Of a stretch of 9,102 bases of DNA, positions 1 to 5,676 are shown piece by piece. Numbering within the stretch: the first letter of the stretch is position 1; each line of letters begins with the position of its first letter. Below the pieces are notes generated by a model. It did no database searches. It was not told where the DNA came from and saw nothing but the letters and a program-made list of their open reading frames with translations. A program made the translations under genes and the position numbers. Origin of the DNA: Acidobacteriaceae bacterium (GTDB lineage: Bacteria; Acidobacteriota; Terriglobia; Terriglobales; Acidobacteriaceae); the NCBI GenBank assembly GCA_003162255.1, contig PMMJ01000275.1, positions 204 to 9,305 on the forward strand, written 5' to 3'.

Positions 1-775
1 TGGCGCCGTCCATGTAGAGCAGGCCGCCCTTGGCGTGCATGAGTTCGGCGATCTTGTGAATCTCCTGCTCGAAAACGCCCAGCGTATTTGGATTCGTGAC
101 CATCAGCGCCGCGACGTCTTCATTCATCTGCGCAGCCAGCGCCGCCACGTCCACCATGCCACGGTCGTTCGATTTCAGATTTTCGACCGCGTAACCGACC
201 GTGGCCGCAGTCGCTGGATTGGTTCCGTGCGCCGAGTCTGGGATCAGAATCTTCTTGCGCGCGTTGCCTTGCGATTCGTGATAGGCGCGCACCATGAGCA
301 TTCCGGTCAGTTCGCCGTGTGCGCCCGCGGCCGGTTGCAGCGTGATGGCGTCCATGCCGGTGATTTCGAGCAGGCAATCGCTCAGCGTCTTCATGATGCG
401 CAGCGCGCCCTGAGAAATTTTCTCCGGCTGATAGGGATGCCCGTTGGCGAGGCCTTCGACGCGCGCGACAAACTCATTGACCCGCGGGTTGTACTTCATG
501 GTGCAGGAGCCCAGCGGATACATTCCGAGATCGATGGCGTAATTCCAGGTCGAGAGGCGGGTGAAATGGCGAATGATTTCGATCTCGCTCACCTCGGGCA
601 TATTGCCGAGATCTTTGCGCTCCTGCTTGACCAGCAGTTTCGCCGTGTCCACATCAGGAACGTCGAGCGGCGGCAACTTCCAGGCCGCTTTACCAGGAGA
701 CGACTTCTCGAAAATCAATCCTTCGTTCTGGCTGATGTGACGCGTCGCTTTGCGAGTCATGTGCTTCGTCGTCAT
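1..775 (-). CDS. gcvPB: Glycine dehydrogenase (decarboxylating) P-protein subunit 2, partial (C-terminus outside window)
   Basis: This is the second subunit of the split, PLP-dependent glycine decarboxylase. It decarboxylates glycine and passes the aminomethyl group to the lipoyl arm of H-protein. Translating the minus strand from the ATG at 775 gives an open frame of 258 codons to the window edge, about half of the usual length near 480. It starts MTTKHMTRKATRHISQNEGL and contains the family signatures NEGLIFEKSSPGK, PLGSCTMKYNPRVNEF, LQPAAGAHGELTG, HGTNPATAA and TNPNTLGVFE. The catalytic PLP-lysine region (HKTFSTPHGGGGPG in homologues) would lie beyond the left edge, so it cannot be checked. 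The start codon overlaps the gcvPA stop as ATGA, which suggests translational coupling and a fixed ratio of the two subunits. It is the last of the four gcv genes seen here. Confidence 0.96.
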   Translation of the reverse strand, partial: MTTKHMTRKATRHISQNEGLIFEKSSPGKAAWKLPPLDVPDVDTAKLLVKQERKDLGNMPEVSEIEIIRHFTRLSTWNYAIDLGMYPLGSCTMKYNPRVNEFVARVEGLANGHPYQPEKISQGALRIMKTLSDCLLEITGMDAITLQPAAGAHGELTGMLMVRAYHESQGNARKKILIPDSAHGTNPATAATVGYAVENLKSNDRGMVDVAALAAQMNEDVAALMVTNPNTLGVFEQEIHKIAELMHAKGGLLYMDGA

Positions 776-2148
776 CTCACCACCTCTTCCGGTTCGGCAT
801 CTTTGCTAAGAACCGAGTGTTCGCTCTCGGCGACGAGGCCGACCGCCGTATCGATCATGGATCGCGTGGTCAATTCCGTGCAGCACCACAGTGCCACGTG
901 GCCAAGCTCGGGATAGAACTTCTTCAGCGGCAGACCGCCAACGATTTTGTGTCCCAGCAGCCGCGAGTTGATGGCGTAAGGATCTTCGCTGGTCTCGACC
1001 ACGAACTCGTTGAATCGTGGCGCACCCTGGAAGAGCACTTTGGCATGTTTACTGAACTGGCCGGCAGCGTACGCCGCCTTCGCCAGGTTCTGCTTCGCCA
1101 GTTCCCTGAGTCCCACTTTGCCATACACGGTCATGAAGATGTTCACCATCAACGCGACCAGCGCTTGGTTGGTACAAATATTTGAGGTCGCTTTCTCGCG
1201 CCGGATATGCTGCTCGCGCGTTGCCAGCGTCAGCACGAAGCCGCGCTTGCCGTTCTTATCGACGGTCTGGCCGGCGAGGCGGCCGGGCATTTGTCTTACG
1301 AATTTCTCCTTCGTAGCCAGCACGCCGCAGTAAGGGCCGCCGAACCCGAGCGGCACTCCGAACGACTGCGCCTCCATAGCCACGATATCGGCCGCGCGCG
1401 GCGGCTCGACAATTCCTAGCGATACTGCTTCGGCGATCGACACGATCAGCAGCGCTCCGCGTTTGTGCGCGATCTCGGCAATCGCTTCGATGTCTTCAAT
1501 CGTGCCGAAGAAATTTGGCGACTGAATCAGGACGCACGCCGTATCGTCGCCCACTGCCGTTTCGAGTTCCTTCAGATCAACTTGTCCCGAATCCGTGGAC
1601 GAGACCATGCGCAGCGGAATTGCCTGGTGGGTCGCGTAGGTGTCGAGCACTTCCCGATACTCGGGATGCAGACTCCGCGCGATCACGCCCGAATGCCTCC
1701 CGGTGATGCGGACCGCCATCATCACTGCCTCGGCCGCGCCGGTCGAGCCGTCGTACATCGAAGCATTCGCCAGGTCCATGCCGGTGAGTTCGGAGATCAT
1801 GGTCTGGAACTCGAAGATGGCTTGCAGTGTGCCCTGCGCAAACTCTGCCTGGTAGGGCGTGTAGGAGGTCAGAAATTCTCCGCGTTGCACCAGCGCATCG
1901 ATGACCACCGGGCGGTAATGGGAGTAAGCTCCGGCTCCGAGAAAGCTGGTGTAACCTTCGCCGTTTTCCTTGGCCCGCTGCTTGAACCAGTCCACGATTT
2001 CCGATTCCGCCATTTGCCGCGGGATGGCGAGATCGCGGGTCAGGCGAAACTCGGCTGGAATCGGCGAGAACAGTTCGTCCACGGAGCGGATGCCAATCGC
2101 CTGCAGCATGGCAGCGCGATCCGCGGGAGATTTAGGCAGATATCTCAT
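772..2148 (-). CDS. gcvPA: Glycine dehydrogenase (decarboxylating) P-protein subunit 1
   Basis: First subunit of the two-part P-protein, which pairs with GcvPB to form the glycine-decarboxylating enzyme of the cytosolic glycine cleavage system. The 458-residue product has the normal length for this subunit (about 440-460). It shows the family's N-terminal MRYLPKSPADRAAMLQAIG, FLGAGAYSHYRPVVIDAL at about residues 69-86, TSYTPYQAEFAQGTLQAIFEFQ, the NASMYDGSTGAAEA turn, and QSFGVPLGFGGPYCGVLATK followed by RRGEKATSNICTNQAL-like sequence (read here as REKATSNICTNQAL). It is complete, with no frameshift. The start is ATG at 2148, preceded by only a weak purine-rich stretch (AAAGAAAG). A 165-bp gap with a long palindrome separates it from gcvH upstream. 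Its stop overlaps the gcvPB start by four bases. A split P-protein is common outside the Enterobacteria, where GcvP is a single chain. Confidence 0.97.
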   Translation of the reverse strand: MRYLPKSPADRAAMLQAIGIRSVDELFSPIPAEFRLTRDLAIPRQMAESEIVDWFKQRAKENGEGYTSFLGAGAYSHYRPVVIDALVQRGEFLTSYTPYQAEFAQGTLQAIFEFQTMISELTGMDLANASMYDGSTGAAEAVMMAVRITGRHSGVIARSLHPEYREVLDTYATHQAIPLRMVSSTDSGQVDLKELETAVGDDTACVLIQSPNFFGTIEDIEAIAEIAHKRGALLIVSIAEAVSLGIVEPPRAADIVAMEAQSFGVPLGFGGPYCGVLATKEKFVRQMPGRLAGQTVDKNGKRGFVLTLATREQHIRREKATSNICTNQALVALMVNIFMTVYGKVGLRELAKQNLAKAAYAAGQFSKHAKVLFQGAPRFNEFVVETSEDPYAINSRLLGHKIVGGLPLKKFYPELGHVALWCCTELTTRSMIDTAVGLVAESEHSVLSKDAEPEEVVR

Positions 2149-2212
2149 AGGAACTTTCTTTGGATGTGGGATGCGACTGTTTCGATTGTGGCACGGGGCA
2201 ATTGCAAAGGTC

Positions 2213-2296
2213 AGAGGTGAGATTGCAGAAGTAAAGGCCTTCGCTTCCAGCTATATTAATGGAAACCGAGGGGTTCACTTCTGCAATCTGACCTCT
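2213..2296. repeat. Near-perfect 20-bp inverted repeat in the gcvH-gcvPA gap
   Basis: The arms 2213-2232 and 2277-2296 are reverse complements with one mismatch in 20. They enclose 44 nt that contain a smaller hairpin (TTCCA/TGGAA around 2246-2265). In the gcv transcript this would form a strong stem between the gcvH stop (2314) and the gcvPA start (2148). There is no T-run after the stem in the direction of transcription, so it does not look like an intrinsic terminator. It could be an mRNA-stabilising or processing structure, or a copy of a dispersed palindromic element. Its role is inferred only. Confidence 0.75.
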
Positions 2297-2313
2297 AAAG
2301 TCTGCCCTGTTTT

Positions 2314-2694
2314 TCAGTGTCCCGCCTCTTCGCTCACGAACTTCTCATAGTCCGCCGCCGAAAGCAGCGCATTCAGTTCCGCCGGATCCTTCACTTTGAC
2401 CTTCACAATCCAGGATGCGTGCGCATCTTTGTTGACCTGCTCCGGTGCTGTAGCCAGACTTTCATTCACGCCCGTCAGGGTCCCCGAAACCGGAGCGAAC
2501 AAATCGGACACGGCCTTCACCGACTCTACCGTGCCGAAGGGCTTGCCCGCGACGATCTCCGCGCCCACCTTGGGCAGATCAACGAACACGATGTCACCGA
2601 GCGACTCCTGGGCGTGATTTGTGATACCGATGGTGCCGTCGGCAGTGATCCACTCATGTTCTTTCGTATATTTGCGGTCGGTGGGGTAGGTCAT
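2314..2694 (-). CDS. gcvH: Glycine cleavage system H-protein
   Basis: Lipoylated shuttle protein of the glycine cleavage system. It carries the aminomethyl group from P-protein to T-protein and is then re-oxidised by L-protein. The 126-residue product is full length for the family. It begins MTYPTDRKYTKEHEWI and has GITNHAQESLGDIVFVDLP at about 23-41 and the lipoyl-attachment hairpin GTVESVKAVSDLFAP, in which Lys60 is the expected lipoyl-lysine. The C-terminal part (APEQVNKDAHASWIVKVKV, then a helix ending YEKFVSEEAGH) is also typical. The start is ATG at 2694. An AGGAG lies about 11 nt upstream, slightly far for an ideal ribosome site. It sits second in the operon, 101 bp after gcvT, with a palindrome in that gap and another after its stop. 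Confidence 0.97.
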   Translation of the reverse strand: MTYPTDRKYTKEHEWITADGTIGITNHAQESLGDIVFVDLPKVGAEIVAGKPFGTVESVKAVSDLFAPVSGTLTGVNESLATAPEQVNKDAHASWIVKVKVKDPAELNALLSAADYEKFVSEEAGH

Positions 2695-2742
2695 TTGTCG
2701 CTTCGCTCCTGGCCGTTCGCTGTTCGTCGTTCGCCCGTTGGG

Positions 2743-2783
2743 CCCACCCTAAACGTCGCAAAAGGCGCGACGTTTAGGATGGG
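2743..2783. repeat. Strong hairpin between gcvT and gcvH (palindromic repeat-like)
   Basis: CCTAAACGTCGC at 2748-2759 pairs perfectly with GCGACGTTTAGG at 2767-2778 around a 7-nt loop. After one mismatch the pairing continues for four more bases (2743-2746 with 2780-2783). In the transcript it starts 12 nt after the gcvT stop. No U-run follows, so it is unlikely to be an intrinsic terminator. The flanking GC-rich words (GGGCCCACCC / GGATGGGGCACCC) look like the REP-type intergenic palindromes I associate with acidobacterial genomes. That resemblance is from memory and was not searched. Confidence 0.8.
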
Positions 2784-2795
2784 GCACCCACGTAG

Positions 2796-3956
2796 TTAAG
2801 GTTTTTTCGGACGCTTATAAAACGGCGTCGGTACTACTTGCGCTTTCACGCCTCGTCCGCGGATTTCGACTTTCACCGTGGTTCCGACCGCAGCTTGCGC
2901 GGGCGGAACATAGGCCAACGCAATATTTTTCTTTAAGAACGGCGCTGGCGAACCGCTGGTGACGTAGCCAATTTCGCGGCCGCCTTCGTCTAGAACCTTG
3001 TAGCCATCGCGGGCGATGCCGCGGTCCACCATCTCAAGCCCAACCAGGGTTTTTTTCAGGCCGCCGGCTTTCGCTGTCTCCAGTGCGGCTCGCCCGATAA
3101 AATCCGGTTTGTCCATCTTGCAGAAACGATCCAGCCCGGCTTCCCACACATTGATCGTGTCCGAAATTTCATGCCCGTAGAGCGGCAGCTTGCCTTCGAG
3201 GCGAAGCGTGTTGCGCGCACCGAGGCCGCAAGGGACTGCGCCAAACTTTTTCCCCGCCGCCAGAATCTCGTACCAGACACGCGCGCTCGTCTCTTCGTCC
3301 GATGGAATGTAAATCTCGAACCCGTCTTCGGCGGTATAGCCCGTCCGCCCTATCAGGACATCTTTCAGGCCGCATACCGTCCCGCGTGTGACCCAGTAGA
3401 ACTTCACGGCGCTCAGGTCGGCGTCGGTCAGCTGCTGCAGCACGTCCACACCCTTTGGTCCCTGGATCGCAATCTGCGTGAAATCGTCAGAGAGATGCTC
3501 GACCTTGCAATCAAACTGGCGCGTGTTGTCGCGCACCCAGTTGAAGTCCTTCTCGCGCGTACCGGCATTGATGACGAGCAGGTACTCGTCCTCGCCCAAG
3601 CGGTGAACGATGACGTCGTCTACGAACGTCCCTTGCGGATAGAGCAACGCCGAATACTGCGCCTGCCCAATCGCCAGCCGCGAGGCGTCGTTCATCGAGA
3701 TGTGCTGAACGGCGGCCAGAGCTTCGCGCCCGGCCAGCCGGATGTCCCCCATGTGGCTGACGTCAAAAATGCCGACGCCGGTGCGCACCGCGATGTGCTC
3801 GGCCGCGATGCCGCACCCGATCGACGCAGGATATTCCACCGGCATGTCCCAGCCGTTAAACTCCACCATCTTCGCGCCCATCTGGCGATGGACGGCGTTC
3901 AACGCAGTCTTGCGGACCGGCTTACTCACAACGGGAATCGCTTCGGCTACAGACAA
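2796..3956 (-). CDS. gcvT: Glycine cleavage system T-protein (aminomethyltransferase)
   Basis: Transfers the methylene group from aminomethylated H-protein to tetrahydrofolate, releasing ammonia. The 386-residue product is full length (family about 360-380) and ends ...TPFYKRPKKP. Landmarks are KTALNAVHRQMGAKMVEFNGWDMPVEY near residues 16-42 (given here only as a landmark range), GIFDVSHMGDI at 62-72, GTFVDDVIVHRL at 109-120 with Asp113/Asp114 in the place of the catalytic aspartate, VINAGTREKDFNW at 128-140, and later IGRTGYTAEDGFEIY, GLGARNTLRLEGKLPLYGHEI and YVTSGSPAPFLKKNIALAYV of the C-terminal domain. I chose the TTG at 3956: a GAGG sits 6 nt upstream, preceded by a small stem-loop at 3969-3984. 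An internal GTG at codon 10 is possible but has no ribosome site. It is the first gene of the gcv operon, with no recognisable glycine riboswitch in front. Confidence 0.96.
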   Translation of the reverse strand: MSVAEAIPVVSKPVRKTALNAVHRQMGAKMVEFNGWDMPVEYPASIGCGIAAEHIAVRTGVGIFDVSHMGDIRLAGREALAAVQHISMNDASRLAIGQAQYSALLYPQGTFVDDVIVHRLGEDEYLLVINAGTREKDFNWVRDNTRQFDCKVEHLSDDFTQIAIQGPKGVDVLQQLTDADLSAVKFYWVTRGTVCGLKDVLIGRTGYTAEDGFEIYIPSDEETSARVWYEILAAGKKFGAVPCGLGARNTLRLEGKLPLYGHEISDTINVWEAGLDRFCKMDKPDFIGRAALETAKAGGLKKTLVGLEMVDRGIARDGYKVLDEGGREIGYVTSGSPAPFLKKNIALAYVPPAQAAVGTTVKVEIRGRGVKAQVVPTPFYKRPKKP

Positions 3957-4018
3957 GAAAAACCTCGATCGGACTTCTCTCCGACAGTGGCTGGGCCGCC
4001 GGAACTTGGAACTGACTA

Positions 4019-4047
4019 CGTTAACATCCGGACGGGAAAGGCGGCAA
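4019..4047 (-). promoter_or_regulatory. Weak candidate promoter for the gcv operon
   Basis: On the minus strand TTGCCG (4047-4042) and TTAACG (4024-4019) are spaced 17 nt, about 60 bp upstream of the gcvT start and between it and the large inverted repeat. Each box matches the sigma-70 consensus only partly (about 4/6 and 3/6). This is the best pair I found in the spacer, but it could be chance. Confidence 0.2.
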
Positions 4048-4053
4048 ATTGGT

Positions 4054-4164
4054 CAGGTCTCGGGTCTCAGGCCCAGGTCTCAGGAAGAGCAGAACCTGCG
4101 CATGCCAAGCTGGCATTGTCCGATTGGGTTTTTGTCATACCTGAGACCTGACACCTGAGACCTG
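4054..4164. repeat. Large nested inverted repeat between gcvT and the Cys-rich mini-gene
   Basis: Arm 4140-4164 (two copies of CCTGAGACCTG joined by ACA) is the reverse complement of arm 4054-4084, with two mismatches and a 6-nt bulge. The 55-nt centre has its own perfect hairpin, ATGCCA-AGC-TGGCAT (4102-4116). The 11-mer CCTGAGACCTG or its complement occurs exactly at 4074-4084, 4140-4150, 4154-4164 and again at 5363-5373. The layout resembles a miniature palindromic element. No target-site duplication or transposase was seen. Confidence 0.8.
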
Positions 4165-4221
4165 TCTTCCGGTGACTTCCGTTACGTTCCTTCCCTGCGT
4201 CTGCCGAACTAAACTTCAACT

Positions 4222-4422
4222 ATGTCGTCTAAACCAGGCGTAAGCCGCGTCGTCTGCGCCCAATGTGAGCGGCCTGAAGAGGGTTGCGGGTGCGAAAAAT
4301 TCTGTGTGTACTGCCAGTCGCAACTCGACGTGCGCCTTTGCACCGACGGCCTCATGTACTGCGAAGCCTGCCGTTCCGCCTGCGACTACAAACCGGCGAA
4401 CGGAGACAGCTCTCGGGCCTGA
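4222..4422 (+). CDS. Ten-cysteine mini-protein, possible zinc-binding, function unknown
   Basis: A 66-residue protein with ten cysteines: C12, C15, C22, C24, C28, C31, C40, C47, C50 and C54. They form CxxC pairs (12/15, 28/31, 47/50), a CxC (22/24) and a final CRSAC. This spacing is what small zinc-ribbon or treble-clef-like modules use, so binding of about two metal ions is plausible. No DNA-binding, enzymatic or membrane segment is visible and there is no signal peptide, so it should be cytosolic. The ATG at 4222 has no Shine-Dalgarno sequence. A TAAACT -10-like box ends 6 nt before it, which fits a leaderless transcript. It is divergent from gcvT and convergent with the next gene. The regular cysteine pattern argues for a real gene despite its small size. 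I recall similar acidobacterial hypothetical proteins, but this was not searched. Confidence 0.7.
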   Translation: MSSKPGVSRVVCAQCERPEEGCGCEKFCVYCQSQLDVRLCTDGLMYCEACRSACDYKPANGDSSRA

Positions 4423-4521
4423 AGCCCGCTTAGTCTGTGGCTCTCAGAGGTGCGGCTGAAGAGGCTGCGGTTTCAGGTTTCGCTTTTCGTCCTTCGCTTT
4501 TGGCCTTGCGCTCTTAAGCTT

Positions 4522-4893
4522 TTAGCTCTTCACTTTTCGCTTTACTCTCCAGAATGAGCTCAGCCCAAACCAGGTAAACGAAACCGTGAAGCATACCGCG
4601 AGCAGCAAGCGCCCAGGTCCGGCGGCATGGCCAGACTGATACTTCCCGTACTCGCGCATGCCAGCCATCGCCCCGATTCCGGCCAGCGCCAAAAACGTGA
4701 ACCCGGTGACTTCCAGCCAGAGCTGGTGCAGCACCAGCCCGAAAGAACGCGCGGTCGCGCGCATCCCAGCCAGCAGAGCCCGTCCCGTCCGGCTGTGCTC
4801 CACCATGTTGGCGGCAACGCGGAGAATCAGTTTGGTTTTTCTCAGCGCTTGGCCGTCGGTGATCCGTCGGTCGATCATCTTTCGGTCGATCAT
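4522..4893 (-). CDS. Small membrane protein with two transmembrane helices, function unknown
   Basis: A 123-residue protein that I do not recognise as a named family. A basic N-terminal region (about 1-55, with KTKLILRVAANMVEHSRTGR and RATARSFG) is followed by two hydrophobic helices, about 57-79 (LWLEVTGFTFLALAGIGAMA) and 94-114 (RLLLAVCFTVSFTWFGLSSF). A short loop (REYGKYQSGH) joins them, and the tail is very basic (WRVKRKVKS). This predicts a bitopic hairpin in the inner membrane. The start is uncertain. The ATG at 4893 lies inside 15-bp tandem repeats, and an extended -10 box ends 6 nt before it, so a leaderless message or a start at Met6 (4878) are alternatives. It is divergent from the gene at 4993. 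A competing 136-codon frame on the same strand (start 4924) is an Arg/Pro-rich shadow. Confidence 0.65.
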   Translation of the reverse strand: MIDRKMIDRRITDGQALRKTKLILRVAANMVEHSRTGRALLAGMRATARSFGLVLHQLWLEVTGFTFLALAGIGAMAGMREYGKYQSGHAAGPGRLLLAVCFTVSFTWFGLSSFWRVKRKVKS

Positions 4894-4900
4894 CTGTCGA
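4856..4900. repeat. Imperfect 15-bp tandem repeats over the start of the membrane-protein gene
   Basis: Units CGTCGGTCGATCATC and TTTCGGTCGATCATC stand in tandem (about 4865-4894), flanked by partial copies (GTCGGTGATC before, TGTCGATTTT after). On the minus strand they encode the repeated MIDRK-MIDRR at the annotated N-terminus. Slippage here would add or remove five codons without a frameshift. Confidence 0.7.
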
Positions 4901-4908
4901 TTTTAGCA
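4900..4908 (-). promoter_or_regulatory. Candidate extended -10 box for the small membrane-protein gene
   Basis: TGCTAAAAT on the minus strand matches an extended -10 (TGn-TATAAT type, 5/6). It ends 6 nt before the ATG at 4893, so transcription would begin at or just inside the annotated start. No good -35 box is present at 17 nt. Confidence 0.4.
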
Positions 4909-4919
4909 GCGGCCGGGCG

Positions 4920-4925
4920 TACAAT
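4920..4925 (+). promoter_or_regulatory. Candidate -10 box for the gene at 4993
   Basis: TACAAT (5/6 to TATAAT) lies about 68 bp before the chosen GTG start. It overlaps the in-frame ATG at 4924, which argues against that ATG being the true start. No clear -35 is visible. It faces the minus-strand -10 box only about 15 bp away, so the two divergent promoters would compete for RNA polymerase. Confidence 0.35.
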
Positions 4926-4992
4926 GACGCTGGGAGACCTCACAAGCGACTGTGATGTTCCCCGTCAGCGACGTCCGATGCGAGGGGGACTC

Positions 4993-5280
4993 GTGGATCA
5001 GCAACTGAAGCAGCTCATGAAAGAACTCGGAGAAGCGATCAACGAATCTCTGTCCGATTCGGAATCGATCGCCGAAGTCGTGGCCCGCATCAAGGAAGGT
5101 GGCTACGACATATTCCTCGTCCTCGAAGCCACCATCGGGGTCAGCAAGCAGGGCGAACATACCACAGACAAGACTTCCCTCGTCTCCACCCTCAGCACCA
5201 ATGCCGAGCTCAAGGTCAACGATCAGGATCTGAAGTTTCTGAAGTCGCTGCGCATCAAGATCGACGCAGAAGACGAGTAG
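4993..5280 (+). CDS. Small acidic cytosolic protein, function unknown
   Basis: A 95-residue protein of unknown family. It opens with an amphipathic helical stretch (DQQLKQLMKELGEAINESLSD, about 2-22, shown here by its ends), then IAEVVARIKEGGYDIFLVLEATIGV at about 26-50, a polar linker, and a C-terminal DQDLKFLKSLRIKIDAEDE segment. There is no signal peptide or membrane helix. I chose the GTG at 4993 because GAGGGGG stands 4 nt upstream. The in-frame ATGs at 4978 and 4924 would give 100 or 118 residues but lack a ribosome site, and the first overlaps a -10-like box. The codon pattern and a clean alpha/beta-like sequence make it a likely real gene. It is followed by a palindromic spacer and was not assigned to an operon. 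Confidence 0.7.
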   Translation: MDQQLKQLMKELGEAINESLSDSESIAEVVARIKEGGYDIFLVLEATIGVSKQGEHTTDKTSLVSTLSTNAELKVNDQDLKFLKSLRIKIDAEDE

Positions 5281-5445
5281 CAAGTTTCAAGGTTTCAGGG
5301 TAAGAATTAAGAATAGGGATGCGTTTGAAACTCTGAAGAGTCGAAACTTCGAAACCTTGCCTCCTGAGACCTGCGGTCCGGGCAAAATCTTCCAACTTCC
5401 CAAAAAATTTTCTCGTTCCGGGACTTTTCCCAAATAGGAAAAACG
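5281..5445. repeat. Spacer with short palindromic repeats after the 95-aa gene
   Basis: CAAGGTTTC at 5288-5296 is complementary to GAAACCTTG at 5351-5359, and further TTTCAAGG and GAAACTTCGAAACC words surround these arms. The 12-mer CAAGGTTTCAGG (5288-5299) recurs inverted at 8590-8601. CCTGAGACCTG at 5363-5373 is shared with the repeat next to gcvT. From about 5380 the DNA becomes A/T-rich, with no convincing ORF on either strand. Confidence 0.55.
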
Positions 5446-5476
5446 TTGCAGACGAGATCCTCCGATCTGTTAGAAT
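5446..5476 (+). promoter_or_regulatory. Candidate promoter upstream of the TonB-type gene or a small RNA
   Basis: TTGCAG (5446-5451) and TAGAAT (5471-5476, with TGT just before as a partial extended -10) are spaced 19 nt, a little longer than ideal. The surrounding DNA is A/T-rich compared with the coding regions. Transcription would start near 5483, about 190 nt before the TonB-type start codon. Confidence 0.4.
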
Positions 5477-5482
5477 TGCTTT

Positions 5483-5641
5483 TTTCTCGTGTAAGTAGCC
5501 GCTTGGCAGCATCTTAAGGGTGAAGAGGCTGCGTCGGAAATGGCCTTCGGCGTGCACTTAACGACTTAGAAGTGTCCTCCTTCGACCCGTCCCTCGCGGT
5601 CTCTAAAATGCTAGCTGGTCGGATGGGCCACTTCTTTTTGC
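5483..5641 (+). ncRNA. Candidate structured leader or independent small RNA (unclassified)
   Basis: The roughly 160 nt after the candidate promoter are non-coding and rich in pairings. They include a hairpin at 5506-5532 (GCAGC and TCTT against AAGA and GCTGC, 7-nt loop), CACTT/AAGTG at 5555-5574, and a long compound stem in which AGAAGTG (5568-5574) pairs CACTTCT (5629-5635) and CCCGTCC (5586-5592) pairs GGATGGG (5621-5627). That stem runs into TTCTTTTT (5632-5639), as in an intrinsic terminator or attenuator. A longer-range pairing of 5491-5507 with 5646-5662 (13 of 17 pairs plus one wobble) could act as an alternative fold. The size is near that of 6S RNA, but I saw no motif that assigns it to a known class. 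Confidence 0.3.
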
Positions 5642-5676
5642 AAGCGCTAAGCAGGTAGTTACATGAGGTGCCGGAC

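Noticed and set aside
35..916. 293-codon plus-strand ORF over gcvPB/gcvPA
   Set aside because: Antisense to two well-supported gcv genes; Arg/His-rich shadow composition.
1465..2220. 251-codon plus-strand ORF over gcvPA
   Set aside because: Antisense to gcvPA and of shadow composition; no family similarity seen.
3171..4151. 326-codon plus-strand ORF opposite gcvT
   Set aside because: It is fully antisense to a certain gcvT, has an Arg/His/Asp-rich composition typical of reverse-frame reading of GC-rich genes, and runs into the inverted-repeat spacer. No domain is visible.
3957..4221. Glycine riboswitch upstream of gcvT
   Set aside because: Glycine cleavage operons often carry one and a GGAGAGA occurs near 3977-3983, but it lies in a simple 5-bp stem-loop. 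The rest of the tandem aptamer core is absent.
5255..5557. 100-codon minus-strand ORF in the spacer before the TonB-type gene
   Set aside because: It covers repeat DNA and the promoter-like A/T region, has no ribosome site or domain, and its codon use is unlike its neighbours.
5483..5641. Assignment of the structured region to 6S RNA, cobalamin or c-di-GMP riboswitch
   Set aside because: Length fits 6S, but the conserved central-bubble features could not be matched. The cobalamin and GEMM core motifs are absent. Left as unclassified.
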